From: CAWFFV01 sp963814985
Lineage (GTDB): Bacteria > Chloroflexota > Ktedonobacteria > Ktedonobacterales > Ktedonobacteraceae
Assembly (NCBI GenBank): GCA_963814985.1
Contig: CAWFFV010000053.1
Coordinates: forward strand, 1 to 64,000
Reading direction: 5' to 3'
Length of the DNA: 64,000 nt
A program made the translations under genes and the position numbers. The notes below the pieces were generated by a model. That model saw only the letters and a program-made list of their open reading frames with translations, was not told the DNA's origin and made no database searches. Positions 32,914-42,018 of this stretch are shown here, piece by piece. Positions within the stretch are counted from its first letter, which is position 1, and each line of letters begins with the position of its first letter.

Positions 32914-34220
32914 GATCAATGCAACCACCAGGTGATAAGAGACCACCAACAACATCGCACAAGAAGAAACGCTTTCCTCTATGGGCACGTATAGCAGTAT
33001 CTCTACTACTTGTATTGCTTGTACTGAGCGGAAGTGGACTATGGTACTATGAAACCAACTTTGCCAGCCATCTTCAAAATATTACAGGCAAAGTGGCAAC
33101 AAACTATACGAAAAAAGGTGATGGTATCACTCAGAACATCGTCCCCAATGGAGATATCCTGAGCGGTAAACGGATCAATATTCTGCTTCTAGGTAGCGAT
33201 ACTGACGGCAAAAACCAGGCACCTCTTGCTCAGACGGATATTGTGGTGACTATTGACCCACAAACAAAATATGTTGGGATGCTTTCAATTCCTCGCGATC
33301 TCCAGGTAATCACGCCTGATGTCGGAGCAACCAAGCTAGATGAATCATTTTCTTACGGCTGGCAACGTCCTGGAGGCACACCGTTCGCCAATGCCGTTGG
33401 TTTGAGTATTGCAACCATCGAACAGAATTTTGGTATTCCTATTGATCATTATGCCTGGGTAGGACTGGATGGATTTGTCAAAGTCATTGACACAGCGGGT
33501 GGTGTTGATATTGACGCAACTCATCCGATGGTAGATGATAACTATCCTAATGATGTCAATAACACAAGCGGCAACGCCTATGACTACAAACGGCTGTACA
33601 TAGCACCTGGACCACAACACATGAATGGAGAGCAAGCACTCGAATATGTACGTACCCGCCATGCGGATCTCATTGGTGATTTTGGCCGCTCTGCACGTCA
33701 GCAGCAGGTATTAAATCAGCTCAAAACAAAGCTGGAAAATCCAGACATCATCAACAAAGTCCAGGATATAGTTAAAGATCTGGACGGACATGTCCAGACA
33801 GATATGCAGCTAAGCGACATTATCAAGCTGATGAACTTTGCACGTACTATTGACCAGAACAAAGTTGACCATGTTGTTTTGAGTGCTCCCTATTCAACAT
33901 CTATCCCCAATTCGAGCAACTTTGCGCCAGTTTGTAGCCAGATTGTGCCAAAAATTACACAAATGTTCGATCTAGGGGATCAAGCACGCTGTGAGCCACA
34001 GGCCAGCATAGGCTCCCCATATCTGGCATCGACAACATTACCAGTTGCCAGTTCAGTGTCAACAGACAAGACATGGCAACTCTTCAGCCAGTTTGACCAG
34101 ATGGCCCAGATAAATACTACAAGTGTACAGGCGAGTAATGGAGACTTGTTTGGTATCCATAGTTTGCTCGACCTGATGTTCATGGTAGTATTTGAGTCGT
34201 TCGACGCGATGAAGGTATAA
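32832..34220 (+). CDS. LytR-CpsA-Psr (LCP) family protein
   Basis: A Pro/Gln/Ser-rich N-terminus leads to a basic anchor (KKKRFPLWAR) and one helix (IAVSLLLVLLVLSGSGLWYY). The LCP domain follows: INILLLGSD, TDIVVTIDPQTKYVGMLSIP followed by RDL, the conserved acidic/Arg positions, and ALEYVRTRH. LCP enzymes attach undecaprenyl-linked glycopolymers to peptidoglycan outside the membrane. The domain is intact. Because the repeat frame continues upstream of ATG 32832, this ATG is probably internal and the real protein is longer (see the fragment at 31768). It is followed by a hairpin and a TolB-like lipoprotein. Confidence 0.88.
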   Translation: MPPTHPQSLHGSASWQQSIPPGYQSNLRSMQPPGDKRPPTTSHKKKRFPLWARIAVSLLLVLLVLSGSGLWYYETNFASHLQNITGKVATNYTKKGDGITQNIVPNGDILSGKRINILLLGSDTDGKNQAPLAQTDIVVTIDPQTKYVGMLSIPRDLQVITPDVGATKLDESFSYGWQRPGGTPFANAVGLSIATIEQNFGIPIDHYAWVGLDGFVKVIDTAGGVDIDATHPMVDDNYPNDVNNTSGNAYDYKRLYIAPGPQHMNGEQALEYVRTRHADLIGDFGRSARQQQVLNQLKTKLENPDIINKVQDIVKDLDGHVQTDMQLSDIIKLMNFARTIDQNKVDHVVLSAPYSTSIPNSSNFAPVCSQIVPKITQMFDLGDQARCEPQASIGSPYLASTTLPVASSVSTDKTWQLFSQFDQMAQINTTSVQASNGDLFGIHSLLDLMFMVVFESFDAMKV

Positions 34221-34243
34221 CAGGCTTTTAGCTGTGCATTTTC

Positions 34244-34281
34244 CAGTGAGCAGGACAACTATGGTGTTATCCTGCTCACTG
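34244..34281 (+). terminator. Hairpin after the LCP gene
   Basis: CAGTGAGCAGGACAAC pairs with GTTATCCTGCTCACTG with one mismatch. There is no T-tract, so it could be an attenuating or processing hairpin between LCP and the lipoprotein gene 22 bases downstream. Confidence 0.5.
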
Positions 34282-34302
34282 ACTCTATGACGGAAAACAA
34301 CA

Positions 34303-35526
34303 ATGAAAAGATATCACCGATGGCATACACTTCCCTTTCTGGCCCTCCTGGCACTTAGCTTACAAAGTTGCCTGGGCTTTAACGACCAGAGTAATACATT
34401 TCAGACCACCAGCACTGGCTCAGGTAAGACCTCCATAGGGGTCAATAAGACGGTGCAGGCTGTTTTCAAAGGAAAAATTTACTTCACCCTGGATCGTAGC
34501 CTCTATGTACTCGACGGCTTACGCAATATCAATCAATTAACAAAGGGAATGGATGTCCGTGATCCTGCCGTCTCACCTGATGGGAAATGGATTGCGTTTA
34601 TTGCACGCTATCAAGACTACTCCGATTTGATGCTGATGCCGAGTGCTGGCGGAGCAGCGAAGATACTACGCACAGGAGCAGGTCAGTATATATATAATCC
34701 CAATTCAGCCTTTCCCAAAAGTACTGATTTTTGGTATGCACAGCCAGCATGGGCACCAGATAGTAAGCGCCTACTTTTTTTGAGCGATTTCGCAAAAACT
34801 TATGTCTATCCAGGAGTTGACTCCTTTCTACTGGATTTACAAGTCTTTTCCATCTCTATAGATAATCCAACAGCTACACCCCAAGAAGTGGCTTATGCCA
34901 CTTATGGTGATGGAGGGAATCGAGATCCCAGTTATCGTCCCGGCCACCCCGACCAGATCATCTACACACATTATGCTTATGATCCAACAGGTACAAAACA
35001 GCTTGTCCAACTCTACCTGGAAGATCCCAACGCGATATCGGTAGCCAACGCAAGGATTCCAGACACATACAAGCCAGGAGTTACAGGAATTGAAGTCGAT
35101 CCTTCTGTACCGCTCACGCCACCAACTCCTGATATAGCAAACTTACAACCAGCCTTTTCACCTGACGGGAATTCCCTTGCCTATATACGTCGGATCGATA
35201 CCACTCACATGGGATTGTTCACCATGCCCGTAGCAGAGAACGTCACAAATAACCCGAATGATCCGACTGTTCAGAAGAACGCACTGCTGCCTTATACAAA
35301 ATCTTCGTTAATTCTGACACAACAGTATGTCAGTCAACCAGTCTGGTCACCTGATGGCAAGCAAATTGCGTACATGACCTATACAAATTCTGTTTTCGAT
35401 ATCTGGCTCGTTTCTATCAGTACTAATCCGAAAACCGGCGTGCACAGCATGAAGGGAGACCCGGTACAATTAACGAACGCGAACGGACATCTGGATGCAG
35501 ACTCGGGGCTATGCTGGACTCCCTAA
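34303..35526 (+). CDS. TolB-like beta-propeller lipoprotein
   Basis: The signal peptide ends in a lipobox (LALSLQSC), so the mature protein is probably lipid-anchored outside the membrane. The rest is made of PD40/WD40-like propeller blades: DPAVSPDGKWIAFIAR, QPAWAPDSKRLLFLS, QPAFSPDGNSLAYIRR and QPVWSPDGKQIAYMTY. Propellers of this type mediate protein interaction; no enzyme motif is seen. It lies close behind the LCP gene and may share its transcript, consistent with a cell-envelope role. Confidence 0.85.
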   Translation: MKRYHRWHTLPFLALLALSLQSCLGFNDQSNTFQTTSTGSGKTSIGVNKTVQAVFKGKIYFTLDRSLYVLDGLRNINQLTKGMDVRDPAVSPDGKWIAFIARYQDYSDLMLMPSAGGAAKILRTGAGQYIYNPNSAFPKSTDFWYAQPAWAPDSKRLLFLSDFAKTYVYPGVDSFLLDLQVFSISIDNPTATPQEVAYATYGDGGNRDPSYRPGHPDQIIYTHYAYDPTGTKQLVQLYLEDPNAISVANARIPDTYKPGVTGIEVDPSVPLTPPTPDIANLQPAFSPDGNSLAYIRRIDTTHMGLFTMPVAENVTNNPNDPTVQKNALLPYTKSSLILTQQYVSQPVWSPDGKQIAYMTYTNSVFDIWLVSISTNPKTGVHSMKGDPVQLTNANGHLDADSGLCWTP

Positions 35527-35536
35527 ATATGCAGAG

Positions 35537-35695
35537 ATGGTGCTCGCTGATCAATTGGTGAAGAAGGTATCAGAGCTTAGAAATGAGGTAAATGTACTAG
35601 TAGCTTCGGCTTTGTCATACAACGTGCCAGAGCCTCCCGGCTATAGTCATCATGAAGAGTTGGGTCATGGAGAACTCGACGCCATAACCCATTAA
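35537..35695 (+). CDS. Possible small protein, 52 residues
   Basis: An ATG with a GCAGAG upstream opens MVLADQLVKKVSELRNEVNV, a plausible amphipathic helix, followed by ASALSYNVPEPPGYSHHEEL. It falls in the gap between the lipoprotein and kinase genes. No homologue is recognised; support is only its sensible composition. Confidence 0.3.
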   Translation: MVLADQLVKKVSELRNEVNVLVASALSYNVPEPPGYSHHEELGHGELDAITH

Positions 35696-35763
35696 TGGTA
35701 TACTACGCTTTGAGACAGTATATCCCTTGTGGTGTATTCGCCCAGGTTGCTTGAGGTAAAACA

Positions 35764-36732
35764 TTGAACCAATTTGAAGGTACACTAATTGCTGGACGGT
35801 ACGAGATTCGCGAGCATATTGCCACCGGTGGTATGGCGAGCGTCTTCAAAACCTGGGATCACCGCGTGGAGCGGATCGTAGCGATCAAAATCTTGCGATC
35901 CCTGGATAAAAATGACCTGAAAGCTGTTGAACGTTTCCGCCGTGAAGCTCGTGCCGCAGCTGCACTTGCTCACCCGAACGCCGTTACCATCTATGATTTT
36001 GTTGAAGAGATGGGGCAGTATTTCCTGGTCATGGAATATATTCATGGCCCCACTCTAAAACAACTCATCGGGCAACGCCGTCAGTTACAGGCACGTGAGG
36101 CTATCGAGATTGCAGCACAGGTCTGTGCTGTATTACAAATCGCGCATACTCGCGGTTTTATTCATCGTGATATCAAACCGCAGAACATTATGCTGGCCTG
36201 GAGTGGTGGGGCAACCAGCGCAGGTCTTGGCGACGGAGGAGCATGGGTAAAACTGACAGATTTCGGCATTGTCCGTGTGGCTGAGGACGCAGGTCTGACG
36301 AATAGCGGCATTGTGCTTGGTACTGCCGATTATCTCTCTCCTGAGCAGGCGAGAGGCGAAATCTTGACAGCTTCTTCTGATCTCTACTCACTGGGTGTTG
36401 TGATGTTTGAAATGCTCACCGGACGCCCTCCCTTTGCGGGTCCAACAGCCGTTTCCATCGCAATGCAACATGCGTCGACTAATCCGCCACCGTTGCGTCA
36501 GTTTAATGCAAATGTGCCATCGGCCCTTGAGCAACTCGTCATTCAGACTTTGCAGAAGGAACCTGAGGACCGCTTCAGCTCTGCTGCGGAGATGCAACAG
36601 GCGCTACGTCAATGTGCCAAAGAAATCACCCGTGGCAAGCAAGTAGCGCAAACGGCACCAGCATACCCAAACAGTTACTCGGATGGATCGGGACGTCTTC
36701 CTCCATCCGGACGAGGGCAGTACTCAACGTAA
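35764..36732 (+). CDS. Hanks-type Ser/Thr protein kinase
   Basis: All kinase subdomains are present: glycine loop IATGGMASVF, catalytic lysine K42 in VAIKIL, HRDIKPQN with D136, DFG at 166-168, and the activation end GTADYLSPEQARGE. It starts at TTG with TGAGGT upstream. There is no transmembrane helix or PASTA domain; after the kinase there is only a short Pro/Ser/Gly tail, so it is a soluble kinase. The FHA proteins in this window (3-953 and 12714-14072) are natural candidates to read its phosphorylation, though they are not adjacent. Confidence 0.93.
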   Translation: MNQFEGTLIAGRYEIREHIATGGMASVFKTWDHRVERIVAIKILRSLDKNDLKAVERFRREARAAAALAHPNAVTIYDFVEEMGQYFLVMEYIHGPTLKQLIGQRRQLQAREAIEIAAQVCAVLQIAHTRGFIHRDIKPQNIMLAWSGGATSAGLGDGGAWVKLTDFGIVRVAEDAGLTNSGIVLGTADYLSPEQARGEILTASSDLYSLGVVMFEMLTGRPPFAGPTAVSIAMQHASTNPPPLRQFNANVPSALEQLVIQTLQKEPEDRFSSAAEMQQALRQCAKEITRGKQVAQTAPAYPNSYSDGSGRLPPSGRGQYST

Positions 36733-36871
36733 CTGTCAGGCATAGATCACGTTGGTCCCGGTATATCGCGTTCAGTATCAGAAACCAGCTCATATAGGGA
36801 GAAGGACGTGATAGATCGGGCTTCTATATGTCCATATTTAACCCATACAGAGAGATCCGTGTGAGAGAAAT

Positions 36872-36906
36872 ATCAGGAGACATCCTGATTTGACCCCTCT
36901 CGGGGT
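36872..36906. terminator. Tandem hairpins between kinase and ridA
   Basis: ATCAGGA/TCCTGAT with a 4-base loop is followed at once by ACCCC/GGGGT with a TCTC loop. No T-tract. It may terminate the kinase transcript. Confidence 0.4.
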
Positions 36907-36959
36907 GCTAAATTTCCTGAATTCGTCGTTTATAAGGGGAAGAGTATTCTTGCCCCAGT

Positions 36960-37358
36960 ATGGAAAAATATATGCAACTTACACAAATCACTACTTCTCA
37001 TGCACCAGCGGCTATTGGTCCGTATAGTCAGGCCATCCGTTGTGGTCAACTTATTTATACGTCCGGACAGATCGCGCTCAGCCCCACGAGTGGAGAAATG
37101 GTCAGCGAAGATGTTCAGGCACAGACACATCAGGCGCTGCAAAACCTCCAGGCGGTACTAACCAACGCAGGTTCATCCCTTAAGAGCGTGATCAAAACAA
37201 CAGTCTTTCTTGTACATATGAGTGACTTCCAGGCGATGAACGCCATCTACGCGAGCTATTTTAGCGGTATCGCGCCAGCTCGCTCAACAGTGGCCGTTGC
37301 AGAGTTACCACGCAAGGCTCTGGTCGAGATTGAGTGTGTTGCACTCGTCGAAGACTAA
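36960..37358 (+). CDS. ridA: RidA family enamine/imine deaminase
   Basis: The 132-residue protein matches RidA/YjgF throughout: GPYSQAIRCGQLIYTSGQIAL, the QTHQALQNLQAVL helix, ARSTVAVAELP with the conserved Arg, and VEIECVAL at the C-terminus. It hydrolyses reactive enamine/imine intermediates formed by PLP enzymes. Either ATG 36960 or 36972 could be the start. It lies just upstream of dnaA with only 17 bases between, so the two are probably co-transcribed, which is an unusual arrangement. Confidence 0.9.
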   Translation: MEKYMQLTQITTSHAPAAIGPYSQAIRCGQLIYTSGQIALSPTSGEMVSEDVQAQTHQALQNLQAVLTNAGSSLKSVIKTTVFLVHMSDFQAMNAIYASYFSGIAPARSTVAVAELPRKALVEIECVALVED

Positions 37359-37375
37359 CCACGGGAGAAATGCTG

Positions 37376-38830
37376 GTGAACACAGCTACCATCTGGCGTA
37401 CCACCTTTGAGCAACTGGAAAACATACCAGTTGATGCCGTTTGTCGGGCATGGTTGCAGGATTCTCATCTATCAAGCGACTCTAATGCGGACTCCGGTAA
37501 TATCGACACGCCTCTCAACGGTCAAAATCAAGGGATATACTTTACGTTACAGGTCCCCAATGACCTGGCACGCGACGTGATCAATACACGCTGGAAACAT
37601 TCCATTGAGAATATTCTTATGGACATTATTGGCTTGCCCGTGACCCTTTCTGTCACTAACGACCCGACTCATGAGCAGACTCCCTCCACCAATAGGGAGT
37701 CGTTCAATCACTATCCTTCTCCATCGACAAATTCTCAGAAAAGCACCTACTATGACATTAACCCAAAGAATACTATGCAAACCGATTCCCAGCATACAGG
37801 AAGAGCAAATTTAGCCGACTCGCTAGATGAGTGGGAGAACGAACAGCGCGCCAATATTTTGATGCATAATCGGCTTAACCCACGTTACACCTTTGATGCA
37901 TTTATCGTTGGCAATAGCAATCGCCTGGCTCATGCCGCCTCTCTCGCCGTTGCTGAGGCACCAGGTGAATCCTACAATCCCCTCTTCCTGTATGGAGGTG
38001 TGGGACTGGGCAAAACACACCTCTTGCATGCTATCGGACACCAGGGAGTACAAACAGGTCTAGCTGTGCTCTACGTTTCTTCTGAACAGTTTACTAACGA
38101 AATTATCAATGCTATTCGTTATCGTACAACAGAAGAGTTTCGCGCTAAGTATCGCTCTGTGGATATCCTGCTAGTAGATGATATTCAATTCATTGCAGGT
38201 AAGGAATCAACTGAGGAAGAGTTTTTCCATACCTTCAATAGTCTGCATGAAATGAGTAAGCAAATTGTGATCTGCAGTGATCGCCCACCCAAGGCTATTG
38301 TCAGCCTGGAGGAACGGCTACGTTCACGCTTCGAGTGGGGCTTGATCGCCGATATCCAGCCACCAGATCTGGAGACACGTATGGCTATTTTACGTGTTAA
38401 AGCTGACCTGCTGCGCTATCGCGTACCCGATGACATTATTGCTTACATAGCAGGTCGCGTGCAGACAAACATTCGCGAACTAGAAGGTTGTCTCAATCGC
38501 CTGATGGCCTATCAACAACTGCATCGTACTGACCTGACCATGGATGTTGCCCGTGCCGCTATGTCATCCCTGGGGAATGATAATAGGGAGCCACGCCTTA
38601 ATAGTCGCCAGATCGCACAAGCGGTTGCGGAATATTACCATATTTCGCTGGAAGCCATGTGCGGGAAACAGCGAGATAAGCACATCGTTATGCCACGTCA
38701 GATCGCCATGTATCTGATTCGTCAGGAAACTCAAGCCTCCTTGCTGGAAATCGGTCAACTTTTCGGTGGGCGCGACCATAGCACAGTGCTACATGCTTGC
38801 GATAAAATTGATCGTACGCGTGAATCTTAA
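37376..38830 (+). CDS. dnaA: Chromosomal replication initiator DnaA, C-terminal tail frameshifted
   Basis: The AAA+ domain has GGVGLGKTHLLHAIGH and ILLVDDIQFIAGKE, with the arginine finger region EERLRSRFEWGL. The DNA-binding domain IV has QIAQAVAEYYHISLEAM and the GGRDHSTVLHACDKI signature. Domain I is diverged and domain II is Ser/Asn-rich. GTG at 37376 has GGGAG at ideal spacing; ATG 37370 is too close to it. After DRTR the frame ends in ES. The alternative frame continues NLNPALRREVIAIREQLLRD to 38885, the normal final helix, so removing one base near 38821 would restore it. No dnaN or rpmH is adjacent and no DnaA-box cluster is visible. Confidence 0.93.
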   Translation: MNTATIWRTTFEQLENIPVDAVCRAWLQDSHLSSDSNADSGNIDTPLNGQNQGIYFTLQVPNDLARDVINTRWKHSIENILMDIIGLPVTLSVTNDPTHEQTPSTNRESFNHYPSPSTNSQKSTYYDINPKNTMQTDSQHTGRANLADSLDEWENEQRANILMHNRLNPRYTFDAFIVGNSNRLAHAASLAVAEAPGESYNPLFLYGGVGLGKTHLLHAIGHQGVQTGLAVLYVSSEQFTNEIINAIRYRTTEEFRAKYRSVDILLVDDIQFIAGKESTEEEFFHTFNSLHEMSKQIVICSDRPPKAIVSLEERLRSRFEWGLIADIQPPDLETRMAILRVKADLLRYRVPDDIIAYIAGRVQTNIRELEGCLNRLMAYQQLHRTDLTMDVARAAMSSLGNDNREPRLNSRQIAQAVAEYYHISLEAMCGKQRDKHIVMPRQIAMYLIRQETQASLLEIGQLFGGRDHSTVLHACDKIDRTRES

Positions 38831-38982
38831 CCCCGCATTACGTCGTGAGGTTATCGCTATTCGCGAACAACTATTGCGGGATTAACCCATGCATTACAGA
38901 GACTTCGTTCCCACCAATGCTAGTTTTGTACTGGTTCTGGCAGGGACGGAGTTCGTCTGTTCCAGAGAAATAGTGGAGACGT

Positions 38983-39780
38983 ATGTTATCAGTATACACG
39001 ACCTACCTCATTGATCTCGACGGCGTCATCTACCGGGGAGATGAACTTCTCCCCGGCGCAAAAGAGTTCCTCAACTGGCTTACGATCAACCACAAAAAAT
39101 ATCTCTTCCTCACTAATAACTCTTTTGCCAGTGAGGCACAGGTCATAGCTAAACTTGCACGTCTGGGTATCACCACCGATGGAGCACACGTCCTGGGTGC
39201 GGGTCAGGCGACAGTACAAAATATTGCGCGGCGCTTCCCAGGTGCCAATGTCTATGTTATTGGTGAACAACCCCTACTCGATCTGGTACGTGAGCATAAG
39301 CTGACCGTAGCCAATGCCAGTAATCACCCACCCGATGTCGTTCTCGTTGGCCTGGATCGCATGTTTGACTATAAGAAGCTCACAACTGCTGTGCTGGCTG
39401 TTCTGGCAGGAGCTACTTTCATTGCCATCAATCGTGACCCATTGCTCCCCATCGCCGGTGGTACCCTCCCTGGCTGTGGCACCATGGTAGCCGCTATCGA
39501 AGCAGGTTCTGGTGTGTCGCCAGAGGTTATCGGGAAACCTGAACCGACACTTCTCCAGGAAGCGATGAGGGCCTTGCAGAGTCAGCCAGACGAAACGTTG
39601 ATGATTGGTGACAATATCGGTGTAGATATCCTGGGCGGTAAAAATGCCGGAACGCATACCCTGCTGGTATTCTCTGGTAACGGCTCCCGCAAGAGTCTGG
39701 CAAAATCGACGATCAAGCCAGATTATGCGTATGAAAATCTGGCGGAGGTGGCGGCTGCTCTAGAGGGATGCAAAGACTAA
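38983..39780 (+). CDS. HAD-IIA phosphatase (NagD-like)
   Basis: HAD motif I is LIDLDGVIYRG, motif II is FLTNNS, and motif III/IV is GKPEPTLLQEA with MIGDNIGVDILGGKNAG. The C2-type cap of the NagD/4-nitrophenylphosphatase group lies between. It is a sugar- or nucleotide-phosphate phosphatase of unknown exact substrate. TGGAG sits before the ATG. The 3' end overlaps that of the converging thioesterase by a few bases. Confidence 0.9.
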   Translation: MLSVYTTYLIDLDGVIYRGDELLPGAKEFLNWLTINHKKYLFLTNNSFASEAQVIAKLARLGITTDGAHVLGAGQATVQNIARRFPGANVYVIGEQPLLDLVREHKLTVANASNHPPDVVLVGLDRMFDYKKLTTAVLAVLAGATFIAINRDPLLPIAGGTLPGCGTMVAAIEAGSGVSPEVIGKPEPTLLQEAMRALQSQPDETLMIGDNIGVDILGGKNAGTHTLLVFSGNGSRKSLAKSTIKPDYAYENLAEVAAALEGCKD

Positions 39781-40244
39781 TCAACACCCGGCTTACCCCT
39801 GGTCAGTGGATTCCCATTATCAGGCGGGCGATCAACGATGGCAACAGTGCAACGTGAAACACAGATCAATTTGTCGTTCTCGTCGCTAACCTTGATATCC
39901 CATACATGAGTAGTGCGTCCAAAATGGAGTGGCGTTGCAACTGCGGTAACCGTTCCTTCACGTTTTGGACGCAAGTGGTTAGCACTAATCTCCAGGCCAA
40001 ACGCAGTCTGCCTTTCGGCGTCAATATTCAGAGTACTTCCCAGAGAGGCCACCAATTCAGCCAATACGACCGAGACCCCACCATGCAAATAGCCAATCGG
40101 CTGGCGATGATTGGGTCCAACCGGCATAGTTGCCACTACTCTATTTTTCTCTGCTGCAACCAGTGTAATATCCAGTACATCCCACACTGATCCTTCCCGC
40201 GTACTGTTGACCGTCTCTATAATCTCTTCCTGTGAATATTCCAT
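39777..40244 (-). CDS. Hotdog-fold thioesterase (PaaI/MenI-like)
   Basis: About 155 residues. The motif PIGYLHGGVSVVLAELVASLGS contains the HGG and glutamate of the 4HBT family, and NHRQPIG precedes it as in DHNA-CoA/phenylacetyl-CoA type thioesterases. The start at 40244 (GGCAGAG upstream) gives a normal family length; the longer frame has no ribosome site. It converges with the HAD gene. Confidence 0.85.
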   Translation of the reverse strand: MEYSQEEIIETVNSTREGSVWDVLDITLVAAEKNRVVATMPVGPNHRQPIGYLHGGVSVVLAELVASLGSTLNIDAERQTAFGLEISANHLRPKREGTVTAVATPLHFGRTTHVWDIKVSDENDKLICVSRCTVAIVDRPPDNGNPLTRGKPGVD

Positions 40245-40307
40245 GAATTCTCTGCCTTTCACAATATATTCTAACATAACTATTTTCAGTCTCCTATCCT
40301 GACGTAG

Positions 40308-40325
40308 TAGACTCTTAGTACTAAT
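40308..40325 (+). repeat. 18-bp direct repeat, copy 1
   Basis: TAGACTCTTAGTACTAAT recurs exactly at 42710-42727. The pair brackets the cholesterol-oxidase-like gene. Confidence 0.8.
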
Positions 40326-40410
40326 ACAGAATGTGTTCCGGCTCCCTGGCAGTTGAGAACAGCCCACATTCTGCTTTCGGTCACCTCCCAGAGCCTACTC
40401 CTACGCCGGG

Positions 40411-42018
40411 TTATTCATCGTGGCAACGAGTAAATTGGTCCATGATGTATTCAGCAAGAGCTGCAACCGTCAAGGAGGGATTTGCACAGCCCGCTGACCC
40501 CGGTATCAAGGAACTATCGACAACATAGAGGTTCTGATATCCGTAAACCTCCCCAGACAGATCACATGCCTGACCAAGAACCATTCCACCGAGCGGATGA
40601 ACAGTTTCTCCTGTTTGGACGCTTGAACCGACTGGAGGAGCGCCAGGTATCATACTCACACTCAGAGTTGAGTATGTTTGCGTGATGGCAGCCGTGAGAT
40701 TGGTAATTGCAGGGTCACTGCTTGGCCATGTCAACGTAACACTATCCGTCGATGCATTGTATTGGAAGACCCCCTTCGCTGGAAAGGCACCCGAAGGTGG
40801 CATGGCCATGGCGAATGTCCCCAGAGTCCCGTCAGGCGCGCCATGGAAGGGTCCATTCTCAACTGCAACTGCTCCCAGAGAATTTGCAAAGTCTGTTATC
40901 CTGGCACTGCCTGGGCCTCCCTGTCCCGGATTGGTAGAAGGGAAGCCAAATGAGAAACCAACCACATCTCCGTTGTTTCCCCACCCTTGACCGACCTGAT
41001 TATTGAGTAACGGAAGTCGCCCTTTTGCTTTGGCTTTCACCATCAACTCAGAAGTCTTCATTGAGCCTGCTGCCATGAAGAGATACTTGCATGTGAACGT
41101 GGTAGTACTGAGGACATTCCCTGAGGTATCAATCTGCTGACATGTAACATTGTAATAACCCAATAATGTCTGCGTAATGTCCGTCACTACATGGAGAGTA
41201 AGGATTTGAACATGGCCAGTTGCTTGAGCCTGTGCCAAATAATTGTGATCCAGGCTCTTGTGTGCCCCAGAATTCATCCCATACCAAACCTCTCCAGCGA
41301 TTGCAGATGGGACTTTTGTGCCAGCTATCTCTTGTCGAACGATATTCCAATCGATAGCTGAGTTAATAAAACCAAAATTCGAACTCAATCCAGCAGCCGC
41401 AGCCCATTGCTGAAAGACCTGTGAGGAGAGATAGTAGGAAGTTGCGAGGACATCCGAAGGAAGTGGTGCAGGTTGCAGAATTGAAAGAACCCTTGGATAG
41501 TACGTCTGATTGAACTGATTATAATTGAGAGCAGGAAATTGGCGTGAAAATAAGCTCTGTGTTGGTTGTACGAGCGCAGCGTTATTGACTAACGACCCGC
41601 CTCCGACACCGACACCTGAGAGCACCGTAATACCGTTTCCAATGACGCGATCTAAGACACCTGTATATACATTAATAGGCACATTTTGATTTATAGGATC
41701 CACTGTCACAGGACTTAGCCATGCTGATCGTCCATCGGGTTGTTCATAGGTAGCAAAGGTATTCTGCTGTTGGGTAATTGGCCAGCTGAGTCCACGTTCC
41801 AGTACCACTGTAGAGAAACCGGCTTGCCCCAGGCGTAGCGCAGCTACCGAGCCACCGAAGCCACTCCCAATCACGATAGCTTCTACAAAATTACTACCTG
41901 TGCTGGCAGCATGTGCAGCATGTTGTTTTTGTTCGGAGAGAAAAATCCCTGTACCGGCAACACTGGCAACAGCACCTTTGAGTACGGAGCGGCGTGACAA
42001 GCGATTTAAATTCTTCAT
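40411..42018 (-). CDS. Tat-exported GMC-type oxidoreductase, cholesterol-oxidase-like
   Basis: The N-terminus has a twin-arginine signal (SRRSVLKGAVASVAG). The FAD-binding loop VIGSGFGGSVAALRLGQAG follows, then VGVGGGSLVNNA, GNNGDVVGFSFG and the late HPLGGMVLG and NPSLTVAALAE motifs that mark class-I cholesterol oxidases and related GMC enzymes. It would oxidise a sterol or other secondary alcohol with oxygen outside the cell; the specific substrate is inferred. AAAGGAAACC is just upstream. It is a single gene inside an 18-bp direct repeat pair. Confidence 0.88.
   Translation of the reverse strand: MKNLNRLSRRSVLKGAVASVAGTGIFLSEQKQHAAHAASTGSNFVEAIVIGSGFGGSVAALRLGQAGFSTVVLERGLSWPITQQQNTFATYEQPDGRSAWLSPVTVDPINQNVPINVYTGVLDRVIGNGITVLSGVGVGGGSLVNNAALVQPTQSLFSRQFPALNYNQFNQTYYPRVLSILQPAPLPSDVLATSYYLSSQVFQQWAAAAGLSSNFGFINSAIDWNIVRQEIAGTKVPSAIAGEVWYGMNSGAHKSLDHNYLAQAQATGHVQILTLHVVTDITQTLLGYYNVTCQQIDTSGNVLSTTTFTCKYLFMAAGSMKTSELMVKAKAKGRLPLLNNQVGQGWGNNGDVVGFSFGFPSTNPGQGGPGSARITDFANSLGAVAVENGPFHGAPDGTLGTFAMAMPPSGAFPAKGVFQYNASTDSVTLTWPSSDPAITNLTAAITQTYSTLSVSMIPGAPPVGSSVQTGETVHPLGGMVLGQACDLSGEVYGYQNLYVVDSSLIPGSAGCANPSLTVAALAEYIMDQFTRCHDE

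Noticed and set aside
36612..36797. Frame extending beyond the kinase stop
   Set aside because: Different frame with no PASTA or membrane features; the kinase ends naturally in a short Pro/Gly tail.
38830..38982. Replication origin next to dnaA
   Set aside because: No TTATCCACA-type box cluster or AT-rich unwinding region was seen in either flank.
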